From Amia ocellicauda (taxonomy: Eukaryota > Chordata > Actinopteri > Amiiformes > Amiidae), in the NCBI RefSeq assembly GCF_036373705.1, contig NC_089863.1:28604227-28668226 (forward strand): a stretch of 64,000 bases of DNA. Reading direction: 5' to 3'. The notes under the pieces are model-generated. The model did not search any database. It was not told the origin of the DNA and worked only from the letters and a program-made list of their open reading frames with translations. A program made the translations under genes and the position numbers. Shown one piece after another: positions 26,801-38,398 of this stretch. Positions within the stretch are counted from its first letter, which is position 1; the number at the start of each line of letters is the position of its first letter.

Positions 26801-28871
26801 AGCATAGTACAGTGTTGTGCAAAAACTGTATAAATTGGGCTAAACTCTCAAAACTAGAAGCCCTGTTTTGGCAGGACAGGACATCAGACAGAGATACAGA
26901 CCAGCATGGTGGAGGGCGGTGCGTCCTTGGTTGTCTCTGAGGCCCACTGGAGCACCGTGCTGAGAGACAGAGAGACACACACACTGGTCACACACAGTTG
27001 CCACTCTGAATGTGCATCTCTCTTAATATCTGTGTGTCTGTGTGTGTTTTACGTTTGTGTGTGTGTGTCAGCGCAGTGTCACTCCAGAGCAGCCCTCACC
27101 TGCAGCAGGGTTCTCACGCTGTCCGGCTGCCCGTACCGAGACGCCAAATGCAGAGCACTGCATCCTGGGAAAACCAGAACGACAGCCAGACTGAGCCACT
27201 AGGCTGGACATTGTCAAAGAGCAGCACTATGATGCCACAGAATTCCTGCATCTAACTCATTCACACCTCACCCATACCCAACCCTACCTAACCACACCAC
27301 CTCAATGCCCATAGGTTCCTGTCTGTGTCAATCCGTACCCTCTGTGTCTCTGGCCTGGGTGTCCACGCCCTTGTCCAACATCAAGTCCAGGCACTCCACT
27401 AAACCCTTCACCGCAGCTAAGTGAAACCTGAGGGAGAGGTAGGGAGGGGAGAGACAGGGAGAGAGGGAGCGATAGGGGCAGAAAGATAGTGGGCGGTGAG
27501 TGTGGGATGGGTTATGGAGTTGGGCAGCCCAACCCAACACAGTCCAGCCCAGTCCACCACAGAACAGTACAGTGTTTAACTCACGATGATCGTCCTTGCT
27601 CATCCAGCTTGGTGGGTCGAACGGTCCGACGGGACAGCACTGCCGAAATCTTGTCCACATCCCCCCCATCCACCGCCTTTAGCAGCTTCTGGTCGTCCTT
27701 GCCCCATCGCTCAGCCTGCGAGTCCCAGAGCAGAGGAGGGCGTCAGGGAAATAATCAACAAAAAATAAAACATGAAAAAGACAGAAATGACATCAGTCAG
27801 CCGCAAGAGGGGGCTGTTTGCTGCATCAGAGCCCAGGCTGTCTTTACACCAAACTCACTGTCTGCTTCCTTGGGAAAATGCTTTGCCTGTCTCTTTTTTC
27901 TCTGTCTCCGTTGCTCTCTCGGTCTCATTCTCAGTCTCTCTCTGTCCCTCCATCTGTCTCTCTCTTTCTCTTGGTCTTTCTGTTTTGCTGGCCCCGTCTG
28001 TCTCTTTCTCCCTCTCAGTCTCTCTGGGTCGTACATCCGCACCACAGTCAGCCAGTGTGGCCCCTCAGCACCCACAGTGCCCACAGTCACTGTCTCTCTG
28101 CACATCTCACACGCTGTCTCTGATTCTTGGAAGGAAAAAAACTCCCCAGGACACACCCAGGTTGACACCAGATGGGTGACAGTCACTGTGGAGACGATAA
28201 CCTGACAGAACACGTCGTCCCCGCCCGAGGCAAAATGCTTCCACAAAGTCGCAACACGCATGTGACCTGGGAGACTCTGCCTCCCCACACATCCAGAACT
28301 AAGAGTCCTCTGAGCTGCAGTCGTCTGCCCCTAACCCCCCACCCACCTTTCCCCACGTGCAAAGACATCGCAATCCCGTTTCTTGTTTTGATCTGTGAGT
28401 AGCTCAATATTGTCGCAAGCCAGTACAGCACAGGCAGTCCAGTCGAGTCAGTGACTCTGCAGCAGTCCAGTCCAGTCCAGTCAGTGACTCTGCTTCAGTC
28501 CAATCCAGTCCAGTCCTATCAGTCACTCTGCAGCAGTCCAGTCCAGTCAGTGACTCTGCAGAAGTCCAGTCCAGTCCAGTCAGTGACTCTGCAGCAGTCC
28601 AGTCCAGTCCAGTCTAGTCCAGTCAGTGACTCTGCAGCAGTCCAGTCCAGTCCAGTCAGTGACTCTGCAGCAGTCCAGTCCAGTCCAGCCCAGTCCAGTC
28701 AGTGACTCTGCAGCAGTCCAGTCCAGTACAGTCCAAGCAAAATGACTGAATCCATCCTTAGTAAAGGACATCCCCAAGGACATCAACAAAAAAAAAAAAA
28801 AGCACAGATCACAGAACAGACACAGATCTTACACCAAGCGGAGCAGTGGAGCAGGAAAAGAACTTCTTCAT
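17843..28871 (-). CDS. ankrd35: Ankyrin repeat domain protein 35
   Basis: Seventeen coding exons on the minus strand, phases consistent: 28833-28871, 27585-27715, 27339-27427, 27100-27164, 26902-26959, 26640-26710, 24687-24793, 23814-23992, 23561-23601, 22356-22805, 21883-22086, 21459-21722, 20519-21271, 19488-20258, 18830-18919, 18290-18355 and 17843-17914. They give 1,149 residues. The start MKKFFSCSTAPLG followed by AERWGKDDQKLLKAVDGGD matches the RAI14/ANKRD24/ANKRD35 N-terminus. Six ankyrin repeats follow (residues about 51-245; ALHLA, ALHHA and ALMLA cores), then Glu/Arg/Gln-rich coiled coil (about 260-1105), with a Pro/Ser/Gly-rich break near 610-740. The C-terminus (HHHDVISVYRTHLLRAAQ, then MDDEVHSMLLHIYSM) is the family signature. 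ANKRD35 is chosen over paralogues by N- and C-terminal resemblance and by the neighbouring nudt17. Family members associate with the cytoskeleton; that role is inferred here. Confidence 0.93.
18230..18252. repeat. (GT)n microsatellite in ankrd35 last intron
   Basis: A TG run embedded in a longer degenerate GTGT/CTGTGT tract at about 18080-18285. Confidence 0.85.
19248..19362 (-). repeat. Dispersed repeat, copy A
   Basis: The minus strand contains GTGAAGGCCTTCGGGAGTCC and GGCAAAAGTGCCCAAAT, closely matching the plus strand at about 31920-32030. Both copies share order and spacing. This copy lies in an ankrd35 intron. The family is unknown to me. Confidence 0.6.
22950..23350. repeat. T-rich low-complexity intron segment of ankrd35
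   Basis: The plus strand is dominated by TTTT/TTTG/TTTA runs between coding exons 9 and 10. It gives only spurious Phe/Leu-rich frames. Confidence 0.7.
23654..23709. repeat. (TATAG)n microsatellite in ankrd35 intron 8
   Basis: About eleven TATAG pentamers in tandem, with a shorter second cluster at about 23740-23752. Confidence 0.9.
25920..26460. repeat. Purine-rich tract in ankrd35 intron 6
   Basis: More than 500 bp of the plus strand is almost entirely G and A (GAGAGA, GGGAGG). The sense strand of ankrd35 is therefore a long polypyrimidine tract. The long Ser/Leu/Pro and Arg/Glu frames here are products of this bias. Confidence 0.85.
28446..28735. repeat. Minisatellite in ankrd35 intron 1
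   Basis: Eight copies of a GTGACTCTGCAGCAGTCCAG unit, separated by variable numbers of TCCAG repeats, giving unit lengths of about 28-43 bp. It lies between coding exons 1 and 2. The open frame across it reflects the repeat only. Confidence 0.9.
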
Positions 28872-28999
28872 GGCCCCCCTGGACACCTCCTGCTCTTAGC
28901 ACCCCTGAAGACGAATCCGATGGGAGGGGCTGGTCCCAGGGAGGAGGACTGGGGAGCATCCACGCCAGTCAGACCCAGCGCAGCCAGACTGAACCCAGC

Positions 29000-31690
29000 C
29001 AGAGGAAGAGGAGCCCCACGCTGTAGGGCAACCTGTTGTCCCCTCTGTCTGTTTCTGCTCGGTTTCTCCCTGTCTCTCTCTGGTTATTTTGAGAGGTTGT
29101 ATTTTTTGCTCTGTTCTTCTCCCTCACTTTTCCTGCCTCTCTCTGCCTGACACTGTCCCGTCTCGCTCTCCCGGTCTCAGCTTCTCCCTGGGTTCTCTTT
29201 CCCGTCTCTGCCTCTCTCTCTCTCTGCCTCTGTCTCTGTTTCTTTCACTTTTTTCTCTCTCTCTGTCTCCCTTTTCTCTTTCTGTTTTTGGTTTCTCTCT
29301 CTCTCGTTACCTGTCCCTCTCTGTTTCTCGCTCTCTCTCTCAGTGTCTGTTCTGCAGGTATTCCTCCACAAAGCTCTTGTATATCTTGAAGGAGATCGGG
29401 GCGGGATTCTGACTTCAGGGGGAGGACAGAAACTGTGCTCTATTACCCCAGGGGCCCTTTTTTGTGGCCTAACTTTGCCTGCCTCCCTCCCTCTCTGTCT
29501 CTCAGTATCCTGACTTGAAAACACATACCAATCGCGCACACCTGGCCTCACGTTCGCACCACAGGCCCAGACTCGTCCCCAACACTCAGCAGCAGGACAG
29601 GAGAGATCACGAACCTGAGAGAAGGAAGATGAAGGAAAGAAAAACAAGCCTTGATTAGTATTCTTTTTAAGATTGTCTATTTTTTAATATTTTTTTTCAA
29701 TCTTGTTTGTTTTGGGTTTTTTTTACAGCAAAGGAAGGGACTAGGATGTATGTTAGCCCAAACTCATGGTGGTTGCAAGCCAAGCCCCTAGGGGCAGAGT
29801 GTGGCTGCAGATGTAGGCCAAGGCATTCCTGTCTGCATTGCTGATTGTCGTTTTGTGAAATATTACAAAACAGCCATATAAACTTTCCGAATAATTATGC
29901 TTCAGAGAAAACAACATGGCCCAACAACAAATTGCAGAGAATGAAACAAGAAGAAGAAGCAGAAGAAGAGGAGGAGGAGAAAGGAATTGAAAAGGAGAGT
30001 CAGCATGGGCCTGTGTGCGTTCCACTTTTATTCCCAGCCACGTTACCTCACAGCCCGGTTTCAAAATTGGGTGTGGGGGGGGTTAGACATAGGGATTAAC
30101 TTGGATTGCTTTATTCTCGTTTTGTCTTTTTGGCAGCAGGAGACGCTGCCGCTTTGCAGGAGCAGGGCCGTCCCGGGCCGCAGGAATGCTCAAGTGCTCT
30201 TCCGTTGCACCGCAGTGCCTTTTACAGACGTCACCTGGCTCTTAATAAATGTCAGTGCTGAGGTGAAACAGTCTCAGGCTCTTTATCTGCAAATTGTATT
30301 ATTCCCAGTTCAATGCATTTACTTTTTTCGGGAGGTGCTCGGTAGTTAAAAAATAAAGTTTCGTTCCAGAGTGTCTTTATAGAGCTCTCTATAACAGTTG
30401 ACGAAAGCCATCTGCTCTGTGGCAGAAGGCTTCATGGCCATGCTGTTCAACAGCCACCCATTTCCACAATCTCTGAAAGCATGAAGTCACGTTCTTTGGT
30501 GGCTAATACGTGAGGAGAATTTGTTCTCTCTCCTCTTTTCCTTTCTTGCGTGTGTGTGTGTGTGTCTGCTGTTGTGGGTTTGGTGAAGACGTTTTAAGGA
30601 AACGTTTCCTCTTGAGAGCGAGCTGCAACAGGCAGAGCTCAGGATTGTAAACGCAGGTCCCGATTGGTAAACATTCAGCATTCACGTGCAAAATCATATT
30701 TCCCACCTCTGACTGGGATGTCCCCTAACAAGAGGAAGGTGAACATCCCTGTAGAATGTGAAATTATTTGTATCAATAAAATGGTTGAGTTATTAATGTC
30801 ACTTTGAAACAGTGATAGTCAGATAGTCGACTGAGGGAGTTCTGTGTGTGGCAAAGCAGACGGACAGATGAGAGTGCTGTTAGGAATAATTGAAACACTT
30901 TCACCGCCTTCGTTGAATAGGCAGAAATAAGGAGGAGCTGGAGTCACACAGCCAACATGTAGAACAGCATCGGTTTTCATTTTAAAATTACAATAAAAAT
31001 TGGACCGGATAACAAAAATGCACAGAACCAGATTAGAAGTCTAGACTAGAAGACTAGAAGCAACATCACAGGATTCTGGACCACAACTTGGCCTGGTTTT
31101 CTGGCATTCAGAACACTCATAGCAGTGGGCAATGTAGACCACCTCGTCATGAGGGAACACCAAGTTAAGGTGAGGAGCTGCCGATCCCTTCCTTAGAGTT
31201 ACACCAGGCAGCGTATTCCTCCGAAGGGCACGTCCCTCAGAATTGCACAATAGGATTCCTCGCATTCCACCGCCTGCCTTGCACAACCATGGCAGCCAGA
31301 GAGGTTTACACGACAGCAGTGTGTCCCCGGACATGAATTCATATTTTACTTAGATTTATTTTTTAAATGAAGTCAGGTAACTACACAGATTTCATAAATG
31401 TATTATTTCTTGTTTAAAATTTTTCATTAACAAAATGTCACCACCACCCCAAAAAAAAGACAAATCAACTTAAGGCTGCATTAAAAAAAAAAGTCTTTAT
31501 ATTCCAGTTGTATGAATCATTTAGTATTACTGGTACGTAGAGGTAAGAGAATGTGCTTTGTCACCAGGGGTGGGTGGTTCTTGGGTGATCCGCGGATATG
31601 TTGGCATCGGCTGAGCGGTCCACTGCCAAAAACATTTGAGAAACACTGGACTGGAGCAACTTCAACCACTGATGCTATGACATAAACATA
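29000..31690. other. Upstream and intergenic region of ankrd35
   Basis: A pyrimidine-rich TCTC segment occupies about 29040-29350, followed by T-rich and unassigned DNA. A fragment related to the repeat at 48341-48796 lies at about 31500-31660: it shares GATCCGCGGATATGTTGGC-like and AAACATTTGAGAAACACTGG segments in opposite orientation. The promoter of ankrd35 should lie near 28900-29600, but no element can be named with confidence. Confidence 0.45.
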
Positions 31691-31919
31691 AATAAATGAA
31701 AATCCACAGAGTCATTCAACTTGTGTTTATTCCCCCCAGAACATTCACCATGGTAGGGTTTCCGGCATTGTTGGCATGGCCTGACAGTAGTGGGGCTCCA
31801 GTTGGACACTGGTATCTATGATGTGCTCTTCCACACTGGCCCCAGGGAAAACCCCCGTTCAGCACCATCAGTGCTTCCCAGGGCTCTTTGCTGTGGCAGA
31901 CCAGGTGGCACAGGGTCCG

Positions 31920-32030
31920 GTGTGGTAGCGCACAATGAAGGCCTTCGGGAGCCCATGGGGAAGACCACTGCCACAATGAGGGGGCCACTGCAGCCAAAAC
32001 TCTGGCAAAAGCACCCAAATCCTGTGGGAA
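31920..32030 (+). repeat. Dispersed repeat, copy B
   Basis: It contains ATGAAGGCCTTCGGGAGCCC and GGCAAAAGCACCCAAAT in the same order as the minus strand of 19248-19362. Confidence 0.6.
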
Positions 32031-32628
32031 ATGACCTCACATAAGGGACCAGGTTACCCGGGGCATTCCTTGAGTCTGAGCCCTCTAACTGCGTGACTGG
32101 ACCGGGCTGGATTGGATAGAATCAGACCGTACTGTCCTTAGGATTTGATGTTCAATGCTTACAAGATACTGGCAGTACAGGCGCTCCAGCCCCGAGCCCT
32201 GGTGCTTAATAACAGCAAGCAATGCCAGCAGCAGTTAAACACAATATTTAATTATAGACCAACCTAACTTCATTAGAGACAAGGCTTTGCTATCTCTCTC
32301 TCTTTTCTTTTCCCTTCATCTGCCCCGTCGTAACAAATGGGGCTTTTGAAAAGCCGTTTCCTTGGCCCAGTTTATTACCTGGCCAAACAGGCGCCAAAGG
32401 TCCGTGGCTGCGCCTGCATGGTGACGCTGCTGGGCCTGAGAATGGGAGTAGTTTGCTGTTTTTATTGTTTACTGGTGGAGCCTTTTCCAGTTACTTTTAA
32501 TGGTGGTGGAAAGTGGGGCATGGGCGGGTAGGATTTGATCCTGGAGAGCTACAGTACAGTAGAGTATACAATGCAGTACAGTCCAGAACAGCAGGGTCTC
32601 CAGCCCTGGTCCTGGAGAAACACAGTAC

Positions 32629-34243
32629 CATTGACGGCTGCACTATTGGGCCTGGGCCCGCCTAAAAACAATACCCAATCATGTTGTCCTTCTGTAGTTG
32701 CTATGAAACAGAAGATAAATATGTAAAGTATTAGAATTATCAGGCCAATTCATTCCAGAGCCATAGAGAGATTATAATTTAATGGCTCTGCAATCAACAA
32801 TGAATTTTGTTATTTTGCTGTTGCTATGAAACAGTACATATACGCGTAAAGTACATCCTATAAGACATCATTGCATCCATTAACCAATCATAGAGTAGAC
32901 TTAGTTATAGCCTATTTAACATTGAATTACCAAGCATTTTCCCTCATGAATCGCACTATTGTGACAATATTCATCTGATTGTCGAGAAGATGTCAAAACA
33001 GACGAACCTATTTCAATTTGTAAAAAGAGAACGCATTGAGCAACCATCGCCAGTCCACTCCCGACCTCAACCTGAGGGAACAGCCACAGTGGACAGTGCA
33101 GGTGGTACCACCCATACTGCCCCCGCCACCGCAGCATACCTTGTCCATGATGAATTAGAAAATCAATCATTGGTGGAACAAAAGGGTGAAAATAACGGGA
33201 CAAACGGGGCGATTACCCCGCCCACCATTGAGGGACCCATCCCCAGCCCCAGGCCCAGCCTCTGACCTATCATCTGTAGATGAAGCGCTATCCAACTACA
33301 ATGCACAGAGCCGGTAAGGCCCGCTGCTTTTCATCACATTAGTTTAAATAATTCAAATGGGTTGAATATAGCATATCAAAAGATGCCATGCATTTTGTAC
33401 TGGCATTTTGGGGAGAATTTGGGATGGGATGTTTTCACCCATGATGGTTTCACAGACTGGAAACACACACAAATGGCTTGCAATAAGCACGAAACTAGCC
33501 AGGCTCACGCCGTAGCTGTCAGTAAGTATAGTGACTACAAACACACCCTCGAGTCTGATCGAGAAACTGTGCTCCACCAGTTAAATTCAGAAACAATACA
33601 TTCAAAAAGAATAGAAATGAATCGGGAGCATATTAAAGTTGTACATTTGGGTTTGGAATGGATGTGTTCTCTTAATTGGTAGGCTACTACTAAAATATCC
33701 ACATATTCACAATCTGCTGAAAATGGTCAACACTTCCCATTTAATTGAGGTTTTCAAAATGTAAAAGTTAATTAGTTCATGTTCTACATGGCATTATGAT
33801 TCATGTTATAAGTTATTCCCATACATAATGCCAACACATTTCGCGTAAACCATTAAGAGAATTGAGTGAATTAAAAAAACGTTTAACCTGTGGCATATTA
33901 AATAATTAGTTTGAAGTAAACATTAAAACTGTTGTAATTCAGTTTTCATTGTATTGTTTATCAATGGCATAGTGTTTTAAAACCATGTGTATTCAATGCT
34001 TGCTATTCCCTTCACTTATGTACTTTGAGCCCTTCATTTGTTGCACGCAAAAAAGCAGGTCAATTATCAGTATAGCAAAATTCTTTTAGCAATAAATATT
34101 AAATTGATTTTGCAGCCCTAGATGCATTTTTTAAAAATATATAGGTTTCCGTTATTGCGTGTCAGTGGTCCAGGGACCTTTTTTGTTGCCCATCGACGAT
34201 TTTGTCCTGCCCAGTCAATATTCAAATCCTGGAGCCACCACTG
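32629..34243 (+). mobile_element. hAT-type transposon relic with exact 8-bp target duplication
   Basis: Ends are related inverted repeats: left CATTGACGGCTGCA; right, read inward on the minus strand, CAGTGGTGGCTCCAGG. They are flanked by the identical octamer CACAGTAC at 32621-32628 and 34244-34251. An 8-bp duplication and CAGTG-type ends are hallmarks of hAT elements. The 1,615-bp interior keeps only the 5' part of a transposase gene. A roughly 45-bp dispersed sequence (GCAGGGTCTCCAG) also lies just outside both ends. Confidence 0.85.
32990..33650 (+). pseudogene. N-terminal remnant of hAT transposase with TTF-type zinc finger
   Basis: The first exon starts at ATG 32990 (MSKQTNLFQFVKRER, then a Pro/Thr-rich linker). 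A shift of frame near 33235 restores a reading through DLSSVDEALSNYNAQS to a donor at about 33314 (CCG|GTAAGG). A second segment (about 33375-33650) reads CILYWHFGEN, then FTHDGFTDWKHTQMACNKHE, then SQAHAVAVSKY. This is the TTF-type zinc finger pattern found before the catalytic region of ZMYM/hAT transposases, though the second expected Cys of the finger is not preserved. The RNase H-like domain and C-terminal dimerisation region are absent. The open frame is a transposon remnant, not a host gene. Confidence 0.7.
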
Positions 34244-34876
34244 CACAGTACAGTCCAGTACAGCAGGGTCTCCAGTCCTGGTCCTGACTAAGGCCTCTAT
34301 CTAGTATACAGTGACAACGGACACCTCCCATAACCCCCGCCTCCCCTACCACTGCCACCTAACCTTGCCCACTCATAAAACAACCAAATTCAAATTAAAA
34401 CCTCTAAACCCCCTGTCTCCATGAGCTGCTAAAGTCCTGATAAGGAACTGGGTGCAGTGGGATAAGGCACAGCAAACAGTTCGGAGACCGTCCCTGGTGT
34501 TTACAGATGTATTTTTTACTATATGGGCCCCCCCTCCAGTATTGTTTTACAGCAGGGTTTGCCCAGCAACCACAATATTGCTTATACACAGAGAGGGCCC
34601 ACAACTGCACTGAGCTGCAGAGTCAAGGAACATCGCAACAGAAACTCACAGACAGCTGGCGGGCAAAGTGTTTTGTTTTGGGGGGGTTTTGTTTTTATTG
34701 ATTGACAGACCATGGCGCAGCCCTTATGAGGGTGTGCTGACTGTGTACAAAAGGAGGCTACAGGAGTAGGGGTTTTTGTAATGTTGAAACCAGGCCGGAA
34801 GGGGAAATCAGGAGCCCCTGGGGCCGTGAGCAGGAGGGGTATCTGAACACAGCCTGGAACCAGGAACCAGAGCTGG

Positions 34877-35222
34877 AGTCTATTGAAGCTGACTGACTGA
34901 AACAATGTCTGACTGTCTGGCATACTGACTGACTGAAACAATGTCTGACTGACTGACACACTGACTGACTGACTAACACACTGACTGGCTGAAACAATGA
35001 CTGACTGACTGACTGACTGACTCACTAACTGACTGATACACTGACTGACACACTGGCTGACTGACTGACACACTGACTGACTGATTCACTAACTGACTGA
35101 TACAATGACTGACACACTGACTGATTGACTGACACACTGACTGACTGACTGACACACTGACTGACTAAAACAATGACTGACTGACTGACTGATACATTGA
35201 CTGACTGAAACACTGACTGATG
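34877..35222. repeat. (ACTG)n tandem array with higher-order pattern
   Basis: About 345 bp of ACTGACTG with periodic variants ACACACTG, ATACACTG and AAACAATG, so longer units are repeated within the tetranucleotide array. Confidence 0.9.
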
Positions 35223-35378
35223 CAATTCTGCAAACCAACCAATTAACAACCATCCGAACAGATCTGACAGGCAGTGGAGTGGGGGTGGGAAGCGGGGGGT
35301 GGGCAGAAGTGCACCATGGCCACTCATGATAATCCTCACTGTTTACAGACTCCTGTACTAAGAAAAGGTGTGGCACGC

Positions 35379-35379
<1 letters not shown>

Positions 35380-35417
<38 letters not shown>

Positions 35418-35445
35418 TGTGTGTATGTTTGCGTGTGTGTGTGCA
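35380..35445. repeat. (GT)n microsatellite
   Basis: A long TG run with a few interruptions. Confidence 0.9.
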
Positions 35446-36792
35446 TTCACGGTTACCCAGAGCAGGAAACTGACAATGGTAAACGGATTAAGGATGGCTG
35501 TTATGTTAATAGCGCCCCAGGCCACTCCTTCAATTCCCTCTTTGCTTAGTCACACAGTATGGCCCACAGTCCCTCCAGTATAGAAACTACAGGCTCATAT
35601 ACATGCCCCGCACACCCCAGTCTCTCTCATTATTCACTCAGGGCCTGGCTTGCTATAGTATAAACATATCAGAGACTATGATCAAAATATTTAATTTCAT
35701 CGTTTGAAACTAGATTACAGAAATTAATCTCTCCCTATGTCGCCAATCTATAAAATTAATACATGGATCACAGATTCAAATATTTTCCAAATGTAGCCTG
35801 TATATTTTACAAATACAAAAAGGGCCCCATTTTGGGCTTGAGAACATATAAGCGTCTCACCAAGGGGTCTGAGGGATTTGTGGAGAGACCCCTATTAAAA
35901 TTGTGTGGGTTTCAATCTAAAGTCTGCTCAATTGTAGAAATCATGTTTAAGATGCTGGTCTTAATCACAAGTCAGTGTCTTTGGCCACTGCGGAAAATCA
36001 GGCCCATGTCTTAACAGCGTGTTTGTGTGTGCTTGTGTGTGTGTGCGTGTGGTTTTAATGTGTTTTAAGAGGGGGTGTTTGAAGATGGGAGTGATGGGTC
36101 CATTATGTCACTGAGGTTTGCCCCAAACCTGTAGATGATGTTGTGTCAGCTTCTCAAACTCCCACTCGTACCTGGGCAGGACGACTTCACTGTACCACGC
36201 TCCTGACCTCTCTGCCTCTCTTCCATGAGTGTGACCTTTGACTTTTGACTTTTGACCTGTGTGGCCCAGTCATGTTGTTGTGGGGGGCTGTCTCAGTGTA
36301 GAGATATATTCTTTGTAACCTTTATTGTGGCATTATAATATTAACAATCGCCATGTTAAAGGGGTAATTTGGATTTTATTTTATTTATTATGTTTTTATA
36401 CATTTCCAATAGTATTCGTTCATTTTTTTAACCCCATATTACTAGGACGATTATAATTCTTTACAATGGAAAATTCCCACGAAGGTAAGTAAAACCGTCA
36501 CCAGGGAAAGAAAAGCAATAAAACTTGTTTTCATTTCAAAGGTCTTCACCTGCTTGTTAACACCTTTTACTGCTCCTAGACTTTGTGTTTTGAGTGCCGA
36601 GATTTGAGGCCCCAGAGCAAGTCCTGGCAGGCAGCATTTGTGCCTCCCCTTCTATTGTCAACAACTGGCTGTGATGTTGACCTATAACTAACAGTGACAT
36701 ACACCTACCTACCCCCCCCACCCCCTCAGGTGCTACATACCTAAGCTCTGTGGTACACTAATAACTGGTTAATTAGTCACATTCCTGCTCTC

Positions 36793-37714
36793 GAATAGTT
36801 CCCAGCGCACAAAACTTCCCAGGTTGACTTCCGGTGTCACATAACTTTAAGTGATCTGAAATATTAGACTATCCAACCCCTGGAATTAGAGGGGAGGTTC
36901 CTATTCTTCACAGCACTCACTCTCATTGTAAAGGTTTTTGAATATGTAATTTACATAAAGGCAACACTGCAAATTTACTATTTTTCTTTTGGCCAGTAAA
37001 ACCATACAATACCAAGAGTTCAACATTTTTACTAACTCACTCGTGTCTTAGATCCGTTGACTATATGTAAACATGAGTACTTCCTAAAAATAACACACCT
37101 ATTAAAACATTTAATATGTATTTTGTAACCCATTAAATCTTAATGACAACACTAGTACTTTCTGTTTGTAACAACTGATCTTTTGGCCAGAACAATGGCA
37201 TATCTCAAGTTACACCAACCACTCCATTAAACTGCACATATTACAATCTAAAATGTGTTAAGAAAGACATGGTGTTTAAAAATAAAGATAACTGACAGAT
37301 GATAATGTGAACCTTTCATTTAATGAAACTTGGCTTCTACGTCTTACAAGTGCCTTATCTATTGGCTCCTAAATTAGCATAGTTCTACGAGGCACTGGTC
37401 CCATTTTGATTGGGCACAAATGAAATGGGTGCGGTTCTGCACGTTGGCTGGGGAAATACAGCTCCTCTCTCCAATCGGGGAAAAATAATGTAATCGCTCT
37501 AAACAGGTCCCCGGCAGTCCTTTTCATTCGCTGTACATGTACACGTTCATAACTTCACTGTTTTACTCACAACTTTGGACCATTCTTCAAGTGTATTCAG
37601 GGTTCGACTCATGAGAGTAAACCCCAGTCAAATACGCAAGATAATGTATTACTTTAAAAATCAAAATGGGACCGGAAGTCAACCTGGGAAGTTTTGTATA
37701 CTGGGAACTGAGAG
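36793..37714. mobile_element. Unclassified DNA element with terminal inverted repeats
   Basis: The left segment AGTTCCCAG, then ACAAAACTTCCCAGGTTGAC and TTCCGGT (36797-36836), is matched in inverted orientation by ACCGGAAGTCAACCTGGGAA and GTTTTG, then CTGGGAACT (37671-37710). The outer bases CTCTC and GAGAG may extend the repeat. The interior, about 0.8 kb, has no coding frame. I could not define a target duplication, so the superfamily is undecided. Confidence 0.65.
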
Positions 37715-38044
37715 AAACACAGACACACAAAAACACACACCTACACACAGAGAAACACAGACACGCATACACACCCCCTCCACACACACACAGATGGTGG
37801 GGAACCACGGTGCAACAATAACAGATCAGAGATAAAATTGTAAGGTTCTTTCCATACGCTTACAAAAACAACACAAACAAGATATATACAATCAAATCCA
37901 ACAGAACACACAGTACATACCACTCCAATCCCCAACTGGACAGTGCAAAGCAAGTTTATTTATACTCAGCACAAGGTATTATTATATACATGATGCAAAC
38001 TATGCACCTATTTTCACAGAACATGACAAAAATAAACAAGATTG

Positions 38045-38057
38045 TATATATACAGTG

Positions 38058-38086
<29 letters not shown>
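38045..38086. repeat. (TA)n microsatellite
   Basis: TA/TATG run ending in ACACAC. Confidence 0.9.
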
Positions 38087-38088
<2 letters not shown>

Positions 38089-38398
38089 TCACATCAGTTC
38101 ATTTACCAACATCTGAACCTGTGCATGTACATTAACAGCCCAATTGCAACCAATGATAGCAGTTTACAGATGCTGAGCTTCAACTGAGATTAAAAGAGCT
38201 AAGTGCTAAGAGGAAACTCCACACCTGTTATCTGTGGGGGGGCTGCGTTGCTTCTCCAAGATGTCTTTCTGCCGCTTATAAGCAGCTCAAGTTCAGGTCT
38301 GTGCTTTGCTATTAGCAGGGGGGCAAACAGAGGCACAGAGGGCTGCACTCAGTACACAGCTGTGGGGGGCTGAGAACAGCCACAGCCCACATGTTATA

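Larger units (their letters stand above)
34252..36790. other. Intergenic stretch with simple repeats
   Basis: No gene is recognised. It holds a long ACTG tandem array (34877-35222), a GT array (35380-35445) and unassigned DNA. The Ser/Val/Gln-rich minus-strand frames come from the tandem array. Confidence 0.5.

Noticed and set aside
28451-28705. Regularly spaced repeats resembling a CRISPR array, with an open frame
   Set aside because: Units are contiguous with variable TCCAG tails and no unique spacers, in a vertebrate intron; this is a minisatellite.
32990-33650. Host gene with a zinc finger
   Set aside because: It lies wholly inside an element with inverted ends and an exact 8-bp target duplication, and the frame is broken.
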